DNA of 64,000 bases from Ensifer adhaerens (lineage in GTDB: Bacteria; Pseudomonadota; Alphaproteobacteria; Rhizobiales; Rhizobiaceae), in assembly GCF_020035535.1 (NCBI RefSeq), contig NZ_CP083349.1, positions 3,994,001 through 4,058,000 of the forward strand, given 5' to 3'. The notes beneath the pieces were generated by a model. That model saw only the letters and a list, made by a program, of their open reading frames with translations. It was not told the origin of the DNA and ran no database searches. Both the position numbers and the translations under genes were made by a program. Every line of letters starts with the position of its first letter. Position 1 is the stretch's first letter. Positions 31,167-40,518 of the stretch are shown one piece after another.

Positions 31167-31801
31167 CATTCACCATCGCCATCGACGGGCCGGCCGCAGC
31201 CGGCAAGGGCACGCTTTCGCGCCAGATAGCCGAGGCGTACGGCTTCCATCATCTCGATACCGGCCTCACCTACCGTGCGACGGCCAAGGCGCTGCTCGAC
31301 GCCGGCCTGCCGCTCGACGACGAGGCGGTCGCCGAGAAGATGGCCCGCGATGTCGAGCTGGCCGGTCTCGATCGCGCGGTTCTCTCCGCGCATGCCATCG
31401 GCGAGGCGGCATCGAAGATCGCCGTCATACCGGCGGTGCGTCGGGCGCTGGTCGAGGCGCAGCGCGTCTTTTCGCAGCGCGAGCCTGGAACCGTCCTCGA
31501 CGGCCGCGACATCGGCACGGTCGTCTGCCCGGATGCGCCAGTGAAGCTCTACGTAACCGCCTCGCCGGAAGTGCGGGCGAGGCGTCGCTACGACGAGATC
31601 GTCGGCAATGGCCAACCGGCTGATTATGCGGCCATCTTCGAAGATGTGAAGAAGCGCGACGAACGCGATATGGGTCGCTCCGACAGTCCCTTGCGTCCCG
31701 CCGAAGACGCGCACTTGCTTGATACGTCTGAAATGAGTATAGAGGCGGCGTTTCAGGCTGCGAAGACTTTGATCGATGCGGCCCTGATGAAGAAGATCTG
31801 A
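31163..31801 (+). CDS. cmk: Cytidylate kinase
   Basis: A 212-residue nucleotide kinase that phosphorylates CMP/dCMP. The P-loop is [17 protein letters not shown]; the substrate motif is [16 protein letters not shown]. The lid segment reads [14 protein letters not shown] and the end is [14 protein letters not shown]. It overlaps the preceding gene by 4 bases. rpsA follows after 165 bases. Confidence 0.97.
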
Positions 31802-31841
31802 AGAAGAGCCCATCCCCGACTTGGTCAGGATCGCTCTTCTT
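31801..31841 (+). terminator. Weak hairpin after cmk
   Basis: AAGAAGAGC (31801-31809) pairs with GCTCTTCTT (31833-31841) across a 23-base loop, with no T-run after it. It may mark the cmk/rpsA boundary; weak evidence. Confidence 0.3.
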
Positions 31842-31966
31842 GCATAAGCCTGAAATTCCGTCCACGCGCCGGATTGCCCCTTTGGTGGGGCGGACTGGGT
31901 TCAGGCCTGTTCAACACCAGCCCCCGGCGCATGTGCGTCTCGTATGAGATGCATGCAGGAGATTCC

Positions 31967-33673
31967 ATGTCTGCTACCAATCCTACCCGTGACGATTTCG
32001 CCGCCCTTCTCGAAGAATCCTTCGCGAAGACCGATCTCGCCGAAGGCTATGTTGCCAAGGGCATCGTTACGGCCATCGAAAAGGACGTCGCCGTTGTCGA
32101 CGTCGGTCTGAAGGTCGAAGGCCGCATCGCTCTGAAGGAATTCGGCGCGAAGGCCAAGGACGGCTCGCTCAAGGTTGGCGACGAAGTCGAAGTCTACGTT
32201 GAGCGCATCGAAAACGCGCTCGGCGAAGCTGTTCTGTCGCGCGAGAAGGCTCGCCGCGAAGAGAGCTGGCAGCGCCTGGAAGTGAAGTTCGAAGCCGGCG
32301 AACGCGTCGAAGGCATCATCTTCAACCAGGTCAAGGGTGGCTTCACCGTCGATCTCGACGGCGCCGTTGCCTTCCTTCCGCGCTCGCAGGTCGACATCCG
32401 TCCGATCCGCGACGTCACCCCGCTGATGCATAACCCGCAGCCCTTCGAAATCCTCAAGATGGACAAGCGTCGCGGCAACATCGTTGTTTCGCGTCGTACG
32501 GTTCTCGAAGAGTCCCGCGCCGAGCAGCGTTCTGAAATCGTTCAGAACCTTGAAGAAGGCCAGGTTGTCGAAGGCGTCGTCAAGAACATCACCGATTACG
32601 GTGCGTTCGTCGACCTCGGCGGCATCGACGGTCTGCTCCATGTCACCGATATGGCATGGCGCCGCGTGAACCATCCGTCGGAGATCCTGAACATCGGCCA
32701 GCAGGTCAAGGTTCAGATCATCCGCATCAACCAGGAAACCCACCGCATCTCGCTCGGCATGAAGCAGCTCGAGTCGGATCCGTGGGATGGCATCGGTGCG
32801 AAGTACCCGGTCGGCAAGAAGATCTCCGGTACCGTCACGAACATCACCGACTACGGTGCGTTCGTCGAGCTGGAGCCGGGCATCGAAGGCCTGATCCACA
32901 TCTCCGAAATGTCCTGGACCAAGAAGAACGTACACCCCGGCAAGATCCTGTCCACGAGCCAGGAAGTCGACGTTGTCGTTCTCGAAGTCGATCCGACCAA
33001 GCGTCGTATCTCGCTCGGCCTCAAGCAGACGCTCGAGAACCCGTGGCAGGCATTCGCGCATAGCCACCCGGCTGGCACCGAAGTTGAAGGCGAAGTCAAG
33101 AACAAGACCGAATTCGGCCTGTTCATCGGCCTCGACGGCGACGTTGACGGCATGGTGCACCTTTCCGACCTCGACTGGAACCGTCCGGGCGAGCAGGTCA
33201 TCGAAGAGTTCAACAAGGGCGACGTCGTTCGCGCTGTTGTTCTCGACGTCGACGTCGACAAGGAGCGCATCTCGCTCGGTATCAAGCAGCTCGGCAAGGA
33301 TGCAGTCGGCGATGCCGCCGCTTCCGGCGAACTGCGCAAGAACGCCGTTGTTTCGGCCGAAATCATCGCGATCAACGATGGTGGCATCGAAGTGAAGCTC
33401 GTCAACCACGAAGACATCACCTCGTTCATCCGCCGCGCTGACCTCGCGCGTGACCGCGACGAACAGCGTCCGGAGCGTTTCTCGGTTGGTCAGGTTGTCG
33501 ACGCTCGCGTCACCAACTTCTCCAAGAAGGACCGCAAGATCCAGCTGTCGATCAAGGCTCTGGAAATCGCTGAAGAGAAGGAAGCCGTTGCTCAGTTCGG
33601 TTCGTCCGACTCGGGCGCTTCGCTCGGCGACATCCTCGGCGCGGCTCTGAAGAACCGCCAGAACAACGAGTAA
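31967..33673 (+). CDS. rpsA: 30S ribosomal protein S1
   Basis: A 568-residue mRNA-binding ribosomal protein. Six S1 repeats are visible, including KGIVTAIEKDVAVVDVGLK, VVEGVVKNITDYGAFVDLGG and ISGTVTNITDYGAFVELEPG. The start is MSATNPTRDDFAALLEESF, with CAGGAG 5 bases upstream of ATG 31967. In-frame ATGs further 5' have no site. The rpsA terminator lies 25 bases beyond the stop. Confidence 0.98.
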   Translation: MSATNPTRDDFAALLEESFAKTDLAEGYVAKGIVTAIEKDVAVVDVGLKVEGRIALKEFGAKAKDGSLKVGDEVEVYVERIENALGEAVLSREKARREESWQRLEVKFEAGERVEGIIFNQVKGGFTVDLDGAVAFLPRSQVDIRPIRDVTPLMHNPQPFEILKMDKRRGNIVVSRRTVLEESRAEQRSEIVQNLEEGQVVEGVVKNITDYGAFVDLGGIDGLLHVTDMAWRRVNHPSEILNIGQQVKVQIIRINQETHRISLGMKQLESDPWDGIGAKYPVGKKISGTVTNITDYGAFVELEPGIEGLIHISEMSWTKKNVHPGKILSTSQEVDVVVLEVDPTKRRISLGLKQTLENPWQAFAHSHPAGTEVEGEVKNKTEFGLFIGLDGDVDGMVHLSDLDWNRPGEQVIEEFNKGDVVRAVVLDVDVDKERISLGIKQLGKDAVGDAAASGELRKNAVVSAEIIAINDGGIEVKLVNHEDITSFIRRADLARDRDEQRPERFSVGQVVDARVTNFSKKDRKIQLSIKALEIAEEKEAVAQFGSSDSGASLGDILGAALKNRQNNE

Positions 33674-33697
33674 TCGTTGCCTGACATCTGAACTGGA

Positions 33698-33730
33698 AAA
33701 CCCGCGGAGAGCGATCTCCGCGGGTTTTTC
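33698..33730 (+). terminator. Intrinsic terminator of rpsA
   Basis: AACCCGCGGAGA (33699-33710) pairs with TCTCCGCGGGTT around a short loop, followed by TTTCTTT. Confidence 0.88.
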
Positions 33731-33759
33731 TTTGGTCGAATAGTGTCCTTCTCGCCGCC

Positions 33760-35352
33760 TCAGCCAAGGCCGCCAAGTCTGCGGTAGAGATCATAGGCGT
33801 CGGGTGCGTCCGGCGTCGTGTCCTCGGGCACGGCGTCGTCCGTTGGCTCTGTTCCGTCCCCTTGGCCCTGGTCTTCGCCTTCGTCTGCGCTTTGTTCTTC
33901 GTCCGATGCTTCGTCTTCCGATCCGCCAGGCATTTCGTGACTGAGGTTTTCGGTCTCCGCCGCATCGTTGGCGACCGGCGGGTAGGGGATCATGGCAAAG
34001 GGAATGGCTTCGCGCGGAAGGCCGTTTTCCACCAGCCTGGCGATGACCTGCTGCATCGTCTGTTCGTCGGCTGCCCGTTGCGGCCGCATGTCTGCCGGCA
34101 TGCGTTGGGCCGCTTTCGCGTCCTCGGACTTGTCGTCAAGTAGGGGCGGCAGGGTGTTGCTGCCATCCGGCGTCTCACGCATACGTGCTGCGGCGTCGGT
34201 CGCGCGCGCTGGCATGGCGGTTTCTTTGTCCGGGACCGGTGCGGACGCGTCCGCTCCATCGGCGTGCGCGGTGGCCGGCTTGGTCTCGGTGCCGGCAGTT
34301 CCAGGCGGGGCCACGCTGTCGCGAATGAGCGTCTTGATCGCCTCGAAGAGCACCCGCATAGGCCTGGCTTCCGGATTGGCGCGACTGGCCGCGGCGGTGG
34401 TCTTGGTGTCGCTCTCCTCCTCGGCATCGGGCATCGGGCCATAGGTGCCGTCTGGGTCCACATCCTCGGTGGATTCGGCAGAAGCATCGGCATCGATTGG
34501 TACCGCTGTGATCTCGCTGGTCGATGCCTCGATTTCGACATGCCCGCTATTGGCGGTTTCTTCGGGTTCGGGCCGGAGCGGGGGCTGCGGCGCTGCTTCC
34601 TCGACTTCGCCTTCGCCGGTGAGCAGGGCAGCGGCACTTTGGATCGGCGTGCCGTCTGCTGCAGCGGGCTTCCCCGTGCTTGCGCGCGTTTCGTGTCGCT
34701 CGGCCGGTACGCCGGTCCGACCTTTCGAAGGCGCCTCAGTCGTTCCGCCCTGGTCAAGGTCGTCGCCCTGCGGCTCGAGCAGGTCGCTGTCGTTGCCGGC
34801 CCCGAAGGTCTTTCGCAGTACCGCTTGCAACAGTGCGACCTCGCCGGCGGCAGGCAAGCGTGTAGCGCCCGGGTTGAACGGCATGGCCGGCTGGAGGGAG
34901 GGATTGCGCAGGATGACGTCGCGCGCCTGGGCAGGCATCGGTGTTGCCGTGCTGCTCGGCGCGTTCGCGCCGTTGCGGATCGCCGGTAGGTCGGCAAGCA
35001 AGCCAACCCGGATGGAAAGGTTGCGCCCGCCGAGCTGGCGTTCGAGCAACAGGCGATCGGACGCTGGCATCGATTCGAGGAAGGCCACGAGGCGGCGTAC
35101 GAAATCCCGTCCACCTTCCTGGGGCAGGGGAGGGAACTTCAGGATACGCGCCAGATCCTCCATCAGCCGCACCAGTGCGTCCTTGGAGAGGATTTCACGG
35201 CCCGAGAGATGCCGGGTCAGTGCGTCCAGGATCTTCTGGATGGCTTCGCCGCGTTGGCCGGCGGGCAACAAGGCTGTCTGCGGCTGCGCTTTGGCGCTCG
35301 TGTCTTCTGCGGTAGCGGCCGCGGCTCGGGCCGTCTGGATGGGTATCAGCAT
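33760..35352 (-). CDS. Large acidic, mostly disordered protein of unknown function
   Basis: 530 residues. The N-terminal 150 are predicted helical (EAIQKILDALTRHLSGREIL, then RDFVRRLVAFLESMPASDRL). The middle is low-complexity Ala/Pro/Glu/Thr. The last 70 residues are very acidic (DEASDEEQSADEGEDQGQGD) and end AYDLYRRLGGLG. No signal peptide or membrane helix is evident. ATG 35352 has a GGAG site 6 bases upstream. I recognise no family. Being long, with an ordered head and a disordered tail, it could be a scaffold or hook-length-like ruler; that is speculation. Confidence 0.7.
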   Translation of the reverse strand: MLIPIQTARAAAATAEDTSAKAQPQTALLPAGQRGEAIQKILDALTRHLSGREILSKDALVRLMEDLARILKFPPLPQEGGRDFVRRLVAFLESMPASDRLLLERQLGGRNLSIRVGLLADLPAIRNGANAPSSTATPMPAQARDVILRNPSLQPAMPFNPGATRLPAAGEVALLQAVLRKTFGAGNDSDLLEPQGDDLDQGGTTEAPSKGRTGVPAERHETRASTGKPAAADGTPIQSAAALLTGEGEVEEAAPQPPLRPEPEETANSGHVEIEASTSEITAVPIDADASAESTEDVDPDGTYGPMPDAEEESDTKTTAAASRANPEARPMRVLFEAIKTLIRDSVAPPGTAGTETKPATAHADGADASAPVPDKETAMPARATDAAARMRETPDGSNTLPPLLDDKSEDAKAAQRMPADMRPQRAADEQTMQQVIARLVENGLPREAIPFAMIPYPPVANDAAETENLSHEMPGGSEDEASDEEQSADEGEDQGQGDGTEPTDDAVPEDTTPDAPDAYDLYRRLGGLG

Positions 35353-35672
35353 TCTGGTCTCCATCTCGCTTGACCTCGGGTTGACCAGTCGTCGTTGACC
35401 GACGAAACGCGGGTGCACGCTCGGGCACGGACCGATTTTCGGCTCGCGTGCGGATAATTCGCTTCGCTACATACGGGTTGGCGCCTCATGCGCGTCTCGG
35501 CCAATGGCCGGACAGCCGCGACACCGTCGCGGATAGGGGAATCGGCATGATGTCCGAGGTTAGGTGAAAGAGGTTTATGAAATCTTAACCATGTATCGAT
35601 GGCGGCAACGATCCGCGCCCCTTGCCTCCCGCCCACCGCAGCGCCATCTTCAGGGCTTCTGAGGAGTTCCGG
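35353..35672. promoter_or_regulatory. Divergent region between two unknown genes, no gene seen
   Basis: 320 bases between the acidic-protein gene (left) and a small gene (right). No coding sequence, tRNA or hairpin terminator seen. It must hold promoters for both directions. Confidence 0.45.
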
Positions 35673-36002
35673 ATGACCGTTCGTCCCCCAAAAGCCCTGA
35701 GCCCGACCTTCTCGACCAACGGCGCCTTCAGTGTGCTCGAATACGAACTGATGTCCGAGCGGGCCGATGCGCTCGGCCGCCATGGCCTAAAGGTGGAAAA
35801 GGCGCTTGCCGCGCTCGCAGCGCTCAAGCCGGAAGCCACCTCCGATCTGCGCGAGCGACTACTCGATGACGCCTCCGACGCTGTCTGGGCGTTCTTCATT
35901 CAGCGCGAGATTTGCGGGCTGCGGGATAGCCGCGACGCCGTTCTTCGTTATGGCATCCCCAAGGAGGTCGTGGCGCGGCTGGGTATCGTGCGCAGGAAAT
36001 GA
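35673..36002 (+). CDS. Small conserved rhizobial protein (DUF6665-like), unknown function
   Basis: A 109-residue helical, soluble protein. It contains FSVLEYELMSERADALGRHG and a central LRERLLDDASDAVWAFFIQR. The C-terminal part (YGIPKEVVARLGI) resembles a small family known in rhizobia (I think DUF6665; not checked). A GAGGAG site at 35661-35666 lies 6 bases before ATG 35673. It ends at 36002, directly against the stop of the opposite gene at 36003. Confidence 0.72.
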   Translation: MTVRPPKALSPTFSTNGAFSVLEYELMSERADALGRHGLKVEKALAALAALKPEATSDLRERLLDDASDAVWAFFIQREICGLRDSRDAVLRYGIPKEVVARLGIVRRK

Positions 36003-36764
36003 TCAGCCAAAGCTCTGGCTGGCGAGGCTGTAAAGGCCGATCTCGTCGAAGCGGATGAGTTTTGCCTGTCGCGCCTCCTGCCGGTCGGCGATGGACTCCA
36101 ACTCGTCCTTGAGCTGGAGACCGCGCACGCGTTCCTCCTGCTCGTCGAGCGACTGCTTGTCGGTGCCGCGCGTCGGATCGTTGCGTAGACTTTCGACCTG
36201 GGCCTCTTCGACCGATCCGGATTCCGTTGCCGACTTCAGGCGATCCACCGCCTTTGCAGCCTGTGCCTGGCTTTGGGCGCTCTTGTCGCTCGTCTCGCCG
36301 AGCGCCGCCTTCAGTATCTCGTTCTCCCGGCCACCCGGATTTTTGAGCGCCTGAGTCAGTTCGGCAAGCGTAACGCCGAGCTTGTCCAGCCCAAGCCGAT
36401 CTTCGACCTTGGCGACGTCCCCTGGCTCAAGCGCCTTGACCTGGTTCTCGACGGCCCGTGCGAAAGCTGCATCAGACTTGAAGGCCTCACGGTCGAGCTC
36501 GAAGAACGCTCCGACCTGACGGATGAGCGCGGCGCGATTGCTGTTGGGGTCGTTCTGGGTGCGGTCGAAGAAATGGGCGTTGATCTTGTCGTTGGCCGCC
36601 TTGCGCGCGCCATCGGACTGGACCTGCGCCTTTAGGACCTTGTCGTCCTTTGTGCCCTTGGCCTTTTCCTCTTCTTCCGCCTGCCGCTTTTCGATGTCCT
36701 TGAGGATCGAGCCGACCAGGCTGGTCGTTGCGGTGGCAGTCGATTGCTGAGTCGGAAGCAGCAT
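36003..36764 (-). CDS. Coiled-coil/helical protein of unknown function
   Basis: 253 residues, highly charged and mostly helical. It starts MLLPTQQSTATATTSLVGSI, has a Lys/Glu-rich helix (KDIEKRQAEEEEKAKGTKDD) and ends YSLASQSFG. Repeated Leu/Asp/Glu segments suggest coiled coil. No signal peptide and no recognised domain. It is convergent with, and abuts, the preceding small gene. Confidence 0.65.
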   Translation of the reverse strand: MLLPTQQSTATATTSLVGSILKDIEKRQAEEEEKAKGTKDDKVLKAQVQSDGARKAANDKINAHFFDRTQNDPNSNRAALIRQVGAFFELDREAFKSDAAFARAVENQVKALEPGDVAKVEDRLGLDKLGVTLAELTQALKNPGGRENEILKAALGETSDKSAQSQAQAAKAVDRLKSATESGSVEEAQVESLRNDPTRGTDKQSLDEQEERVRGLQLKDELESIADRQEARQAKLIRFDEIGLYSLASQSFG

Positions 36765-36949
36765 GTTTCATCCCCGGACAGCATCGTGGCGCTTTCCGGA
36801 ACGGTAGGCCGTCGCGGTTAATGCCGGCTTAACCGAAGTCTCCCACAAGTCGGGACCGATCGGACACACGGAACGCCATCTCCACGCTTGCGCGCGGAGA
36901 AACATGAGGCGCCTTTGCCTTCATACGGCGTCGCGCAGCAGGTCTCCCC

Positions 36950-37468
36950 CTATCGGTAGGGCGAATAGCAGACCTTGTAGGCGCCGCCATAGCTCAAGAA
37001 CCGGTTGGTCGCCGGATTGTAAGAGCGGTAGCGCGACATGCACCAGCTGACATGTGAGCCGCCGTGAACATATCGGTCGCGATAGTAGTAGTTACCGCCA
37101 TAGTAGCGACGCGGGTAATAGCCGTAGCGGGGGTAGTAACCGTAGCGGGGGTAGTAGCCGCCATAGCGGGGGTAGTAGCCGCCATAATAGCCACCACCAT
37201 AGTAGCCGCCCGAGCCGAAAGAGAAGCTCAGCCCCGAGCCGTAGTACGGTCCGCCCCAACCGTGACGGTAGTAGGGTCCACCCCATCCGTGGCCCCACCC
37301 GCCGCCCCAGTAGCGCCGGTGGTAGTACTGCACATTTTGGACGTCGCCTTGTGCCTTGATCTGGAGATCGGGTGCCTGGATAGGCATCGCCTGGACAGGC
37401 CCGATGGGGGTGATCAGGGAGGTGGCGGCCAAGCTGCAGCCGATAACGAAATCGCGAAATCCCGTCAT
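36950..37468 (-). CDS. BA14K family secreted protein with Tyr/Gly repeats
   Basis: 172 residues. A signal peptide (about residues 1-27, ending PVQAM) precedes a low-complexity Gly/Tyr/Pro/Arg region with tandem YYPRYG-like units (about residues 88-117). The C-terminal 35 residues (SHVSWCMSRYRSYNPATNRF, then YKVCYSPY) are the BA14K signature, named from a Brucella immunogenic lectin-like protein. It is probably an envelope or surface protein. The DNA at about 37110-37200 holds tandem repeats encoding the YPRYG units. Confidence 0.88.
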   Translation of the reverse strand: MTGFRDFVIGCSLAATSLITPIGPVQAMPIQAPDLQIKAQGDVQNVQYYHRRYWGGGWGHGWGGPYYRHGWGGPYYGSGLSFSFGSGGYYGGGYYGGYYPRYGGYYPRYGYYPRYGYYPRRYYGGNYYYRDRYVHGGSHVSWCMSRYRSYNPATNRFLSYGGAYKVCYSPYR

Positions 37469-37682
37469 TTTTTCCTCACTTTCAGAAGGTCATGCCTTCC
37501 GGTTGTGTCCCTGCCTGTATTACGTTTGTTTTTCTTGGTTTATTCATGGCGCCGGGCGCTTTGCGCAGTTGCGGGAACCACTGGATCTCCGCCCGTTGCC
37601 CTCTACTGTACGATGCGCCTATCCTTCGGTCGTGTCACTGCGGTTCTTTTCCGATCCTTTCCCCCCATCAGCGAGGTACGCG

Positions 37683-39116
37683 ATGCAATTGAAGTTTGGC
37701 ACCAGTGGCTTGCGCGGCCTCTCCGAGGAACTGAAGGGTGAGCCATCCGCGCGCTATGCGACGGCCTTTGCCCGATACCTCGTGGCGTCCGGCCACAGCC
37801 GGCCCGGTGACGCCATTCTCATCGCTCGCGATTTTCGCGATTCGAGCCCTGAGATTGCGGCCGTTTGCGCCGCTGCGCTGGCGCGCGAGGGGCTGCGCGT
37901 TTTCGATTGCGGTGCGGTGCCGACCCCGGCGCTGGCGCTTTACGGCCTCGCCAACAAGGCAGCGGCCTTGATGATCACCGGTTCCCATATTCCGGCCGAC
38001 CGCAACGGCATCAAGTTCTATCGTCCCGACGGCGAGATCGACAAGGAGGATGAGGTGGCGATCAGCGGCATCGCCGACGGGATTGCGCACCAGATCGCGC
38101 CAGTCGCCGATGCCGGGATCGGGGAAGACCACGCGACCCGGGTCGCCGCACTCTTCATGGCAAGGAACCGGCAATTGCTGTCCGCCGGCGCGTTGTCCGG
38201 CCTCAAGGTGGGCGTGTACCAGCACAGTACCGTGGCGCGCGACCTGATTGCCGAACTGCTGGCTTACTTTGGCGCCGACGTCGAGGCCCTGGGGCGCTCC
38301 GAACAGTTCATTCCGGTCGATACCGAAGCGGTATCGGCGGAGACGATCGAGCGGCTTCAGGAATGGGCGCGCGAACACCGCCTCGACGCGATCGTGTCGG
38401 CGGATGGTGACGGCGACCGGCCCCTGGTCGCCGACGAGAACGGGCTGCCCTTGCGCGGCGATCTGCTCGGCCTGATGGCCTGTGGCTTTCTCGGCGCAAG
38501 ACTTGCCGTCACTCCGGTAACCTCCAACTCCGGCCTGGACGGCAGGGAAGGGCTCGCTGTCCAGCGCACTCGCGTGGGCTCGCCCTTCGTGATCGCGGGC
38601 ATGCAGCAGGCGTTGAAGGACGGCGCGCAGAAGGTCGCCGGCTTCGAGGCCAATGGCGGCACGCTGACTGCGAGCGCCTTCGCGGTCAATGGCGCAACGC
38701 TCGAAGCGCTGCCCACGCGCGATAGCTTTCTGCCGATCGTTGCGGCGCTGGCAGCGGCCGCTGAGGCCAAGCTGTCGCTTTCTGCGCTCGCCGCGTCCTA
38801 TCGGCTTCCGGTGGCGCTCAGTGATCGGCTCGAAAACTTCCCGGTCGAAACGAGCGCCCGGCTGATGACATTTCTGCGCGCAGACGAAGCAAATCTTGCG
38901 AAATTCCTGGCGCCGATCGGCGGCGTCGCTGCGGTCAGTGACATTGACGGGCTGCGCGTGACGCTCGACGATGGCCGAATCATCCATTTCCGGCCGTCGG
39001 GTAATGCGCCCGAGATGCGGTGCTATGTCGAAGCGGAGACGCCGGAAGCTGCCGAAATGCTGCTCTCAAGAGGTCTATCCACAATCCGCCGTTGGAAGGA
39101 AACCGCTTCGAGTTGA
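37683..39116 (+). CDS. Phosphohexomutase (phosphomannomutase/phosphoglucosamine mutase-like)
   Basis: A 477-residue alpha-D-phosphohexomutase. The phosphoserine loop TGSHIPADRNGIKF has Ser101, where GlmM usually reads SASHNP. The metal loop DGDGDRP is at about residue 240, the sugar-binding loop reads FEANGGTLTA, and the phosphate loop RPSGNAPEMRCYVEA is near the end. It interconverts hexose-6-P and hexose-1-P; mannose is the best guess, for polysaccharide or lipopolysaccharide. ATG 37683 (MQLKFGTSG) is the natural start. Confidence 0.87.
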   Translation: MQLKFGTSGLRGLSEELKGEPSARYATAFARYLVASGHSRPGDAILIARDFRDSSPEIAAVCAAALAREGLRVFDCGAVPTPALALYGLANKAAALMITGSHIPADRNGIKFYRPDGEIDKEDEVAISGIADGIAHQIAPVADAGIGEDHATRVAALFMARNRQLLSAGALSGLKVGVYQHSTVARDLIAELLAYFGADVEALGRSEQFIPVDTEAVSAETIERLQEWAREHRLDAIVSADGDGDRPLVADENGLPLRGDLLGLMACGFLGARLAVTPVTSNSGLDGREGLAVQRTRVGSPFVIAGMQQALKDGAQKVAGFEANGGTLTASAFAVNGATLEALPTRDSFLPIVAALAAAAEAKLSLSALAASYRLPVALSDRLENFPVETSARLMTFLRADEANLAKFLAPIGGVAAVSDIDGLRVTLDDGRIIHFRPSGNAPEMRCYVEAETPEAAEMLLSRGLSTIRRWKETASS

Positions 39117-39193
39117 GTTTTTTGCAATCCGACACGAAAACTTCAAAAAGCCTGTTGACACTTTAGCCCGGGCCTTTTACACCCCCGCTCGTC

Positions 39194-39280
39194 GCCCAGA
39201 TGGCGGAATTGGTAGACGCGCCAGCTTCAGGTGCTGGTACTCGAAAGGGTGTGGAGGTTCGAGTCCTCTTCTGGGCACCA
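39194..39280 (+). tRNA. tRNA-Leu (anticodon CAG)
   Basis: An 87-nt tRNA with a long variable arm, encoded CCA and the acceptor pair GCCCAGA/TCTGGGC. The anticodon arm CCAGC-TTCAGGT-GCTGG gives CAG, which reads the CUG leucine codon, the commonest in GC-rich genomes. Confidence 0.96.
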
Positions 39281-39312
39281 AATTCCCAAGCCAAATCGTT
39301 GATTTGGTTCTG

Positions 39313-39340
39313 AAAAACCCCGGCTTGCCGGGGTTTTTTC
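39313..39340 (+). terminator. Intrinsic terminator after tRNA-Leu
   Basis: AAAAACCCCGGC (39313-39324) pairs with GCCGGGGTTTTTT around a two-base loop, about 33 bases after the tRNA. Confidence 0.88.
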
Positions 39341-39561
39341 GTTTCTGGATTTTGGGCTGAATTCGACACGATTTTCCGCCGGGCGGCACGCACGCTTGCT
39401 TTAAAATGGTTGCGCGCTGTCGTTATTTTCGCGCGACGTGCCTTGAAGCTTCGATCTCCAGCATTGATATTCTATCCGCAACGCAGGGGCGTGCGGACCG
39501 TGCGAACGCGGCACCATGCAATCGTCCGCCGGAATGGCGGAACTTGAGCGAGGATGAGGCG

Positions 39562-40515
39562 ATGTCTGAGACGCGTCGCAAGCTGACGACAATCCTATCC
39601 GCGGATGTCCAGGACTACACCCGGCTGATGCGTGCCGACGAGGAGGGCACGCTCGCCACTCTGAAGCGCTATCGCGATTCCATGGGGCGGCTCATCGAGG
39701 CGCATGAGGGCCGCGTGGTCAACACCTGGGGCGACGGCCTCATCGCGGAATTCCCGAGCGTCGTTGAAGCCGTGCGCACCGCGGTCGACGTGCAGAACGA
39801 ACTGGCAGGCTGCAACGAGAACTGCCCCGCCGACGAACAGATGCTGTTTCGCATCGGCATCAATCTCGGCGACGTGATCGCCGAGGGCGACGACCTCTAC
39901 GGCGACGGCGTCAATGTCGCAGCGCGCCTGCAGGCTTCCGCTCCTGCGGGCGGCATCGTCATTTCGAATACAGTCTACGACCAGGTGCGCAACAAGGTCG
40001 CCGTCGGTTTCGATTTTCTTGGGCCGTTGGAGGTGAAGAACATCGATGGCGGCGTGCCGAGCTATGCGGTGCGCATCGGCATGGCGGATACCCGCCCGGC
40101 GTTCAGGAGCGAAACCTTTGGGCGTCCCGGCGACGGGGCAGCTTCGGACGACGGGCGCGCCCATCCCAAGCCAGACCAGGGCGGCTTGATTGCCGCGATC
40201 AAGACAGGATCGCTTCCCGTCCTGGCCGTCATCGCTGCCGGGCTGGTCGCTCTCAACCTGCTCACCTGGAACGGCGTGCTGTGGGCCGTCTGGCCGTTGC
40301 TCGGCCTTGGCATCCTCGCGGGCCTTGCGTGGCTCAGAACCAACCGGTGGGTGGACCGCGGCATCGGCGTGCTGGCGCTTTCCGGGCTGGTGCTTCTCAC
40401 CATCAATCTGTTGACCTGGCGCGGCGTGTTCTGGGCCGTTTGGCCACTGCTCGCCTTTGCCGTGGTGGGCGGCATTCGCTGGGTAACGCGTCAGAAGCGC
40501 AGCCTCCGGTCCTGA
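39562..40515 (+). CDS. Class III adenylate/guanylate cyclase with C-terminal 2TM repeats
   Basis: 317 residues. Residues 1 to about 170 are a class III cyclase domain: metal ligands in SADVQDYT (Asp15) and NTWGDGLIAEF (Asp58), and the transition-state pair in YGDGVNVAARLQ. The C-terminal half holds two similar hydrophobic pairs of helices, with NLLTWNGVLWAVWPL and NLLTWRGVFWAVWPL showing an internal duplication. The start is ATG 39562; earlier in-frame starts lack a site. It ends 3 bases from the end of an opposing cyclase gene. Confidence 0.87.
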   Translation: MSETRRKLTTILSADVQDYTRLMRADEEGTLATLKRYRDSMGRLIEAHEGRVVNTWGDGLIAEFPSVVEAVRTAVDVQNELAGCNENCPADEQMLFRIGINLGDVIAEGDDLYGDGVNVAARLQASAPAGGIVISNTVYDQVRNKVAVGFDFLGPLEVKNIDGGVPSYAVRIGMADTRPAFRSETFGRPGDGAASDDGRAHPKPDQGGLIAAIKTGSLPVLAVIAAGLVALNLLTWNGVLWAVWPLLGLGILAGLAWLRTNRWVDRGIGVLALSGLVLLTINLLTWRGVFWAVWPLLAFAVVGGIRWVTRQKRSLRS

Positions 40516-40518
40516 GCC

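Noticed and set aside
37110..37200. Regular short repeats that might be taken for a CRISPR-like array
   Set aside because: They are in-frame tandem repeats encoding YPRYG units in the BA14K gene, with no unique spacers and no cas genes.
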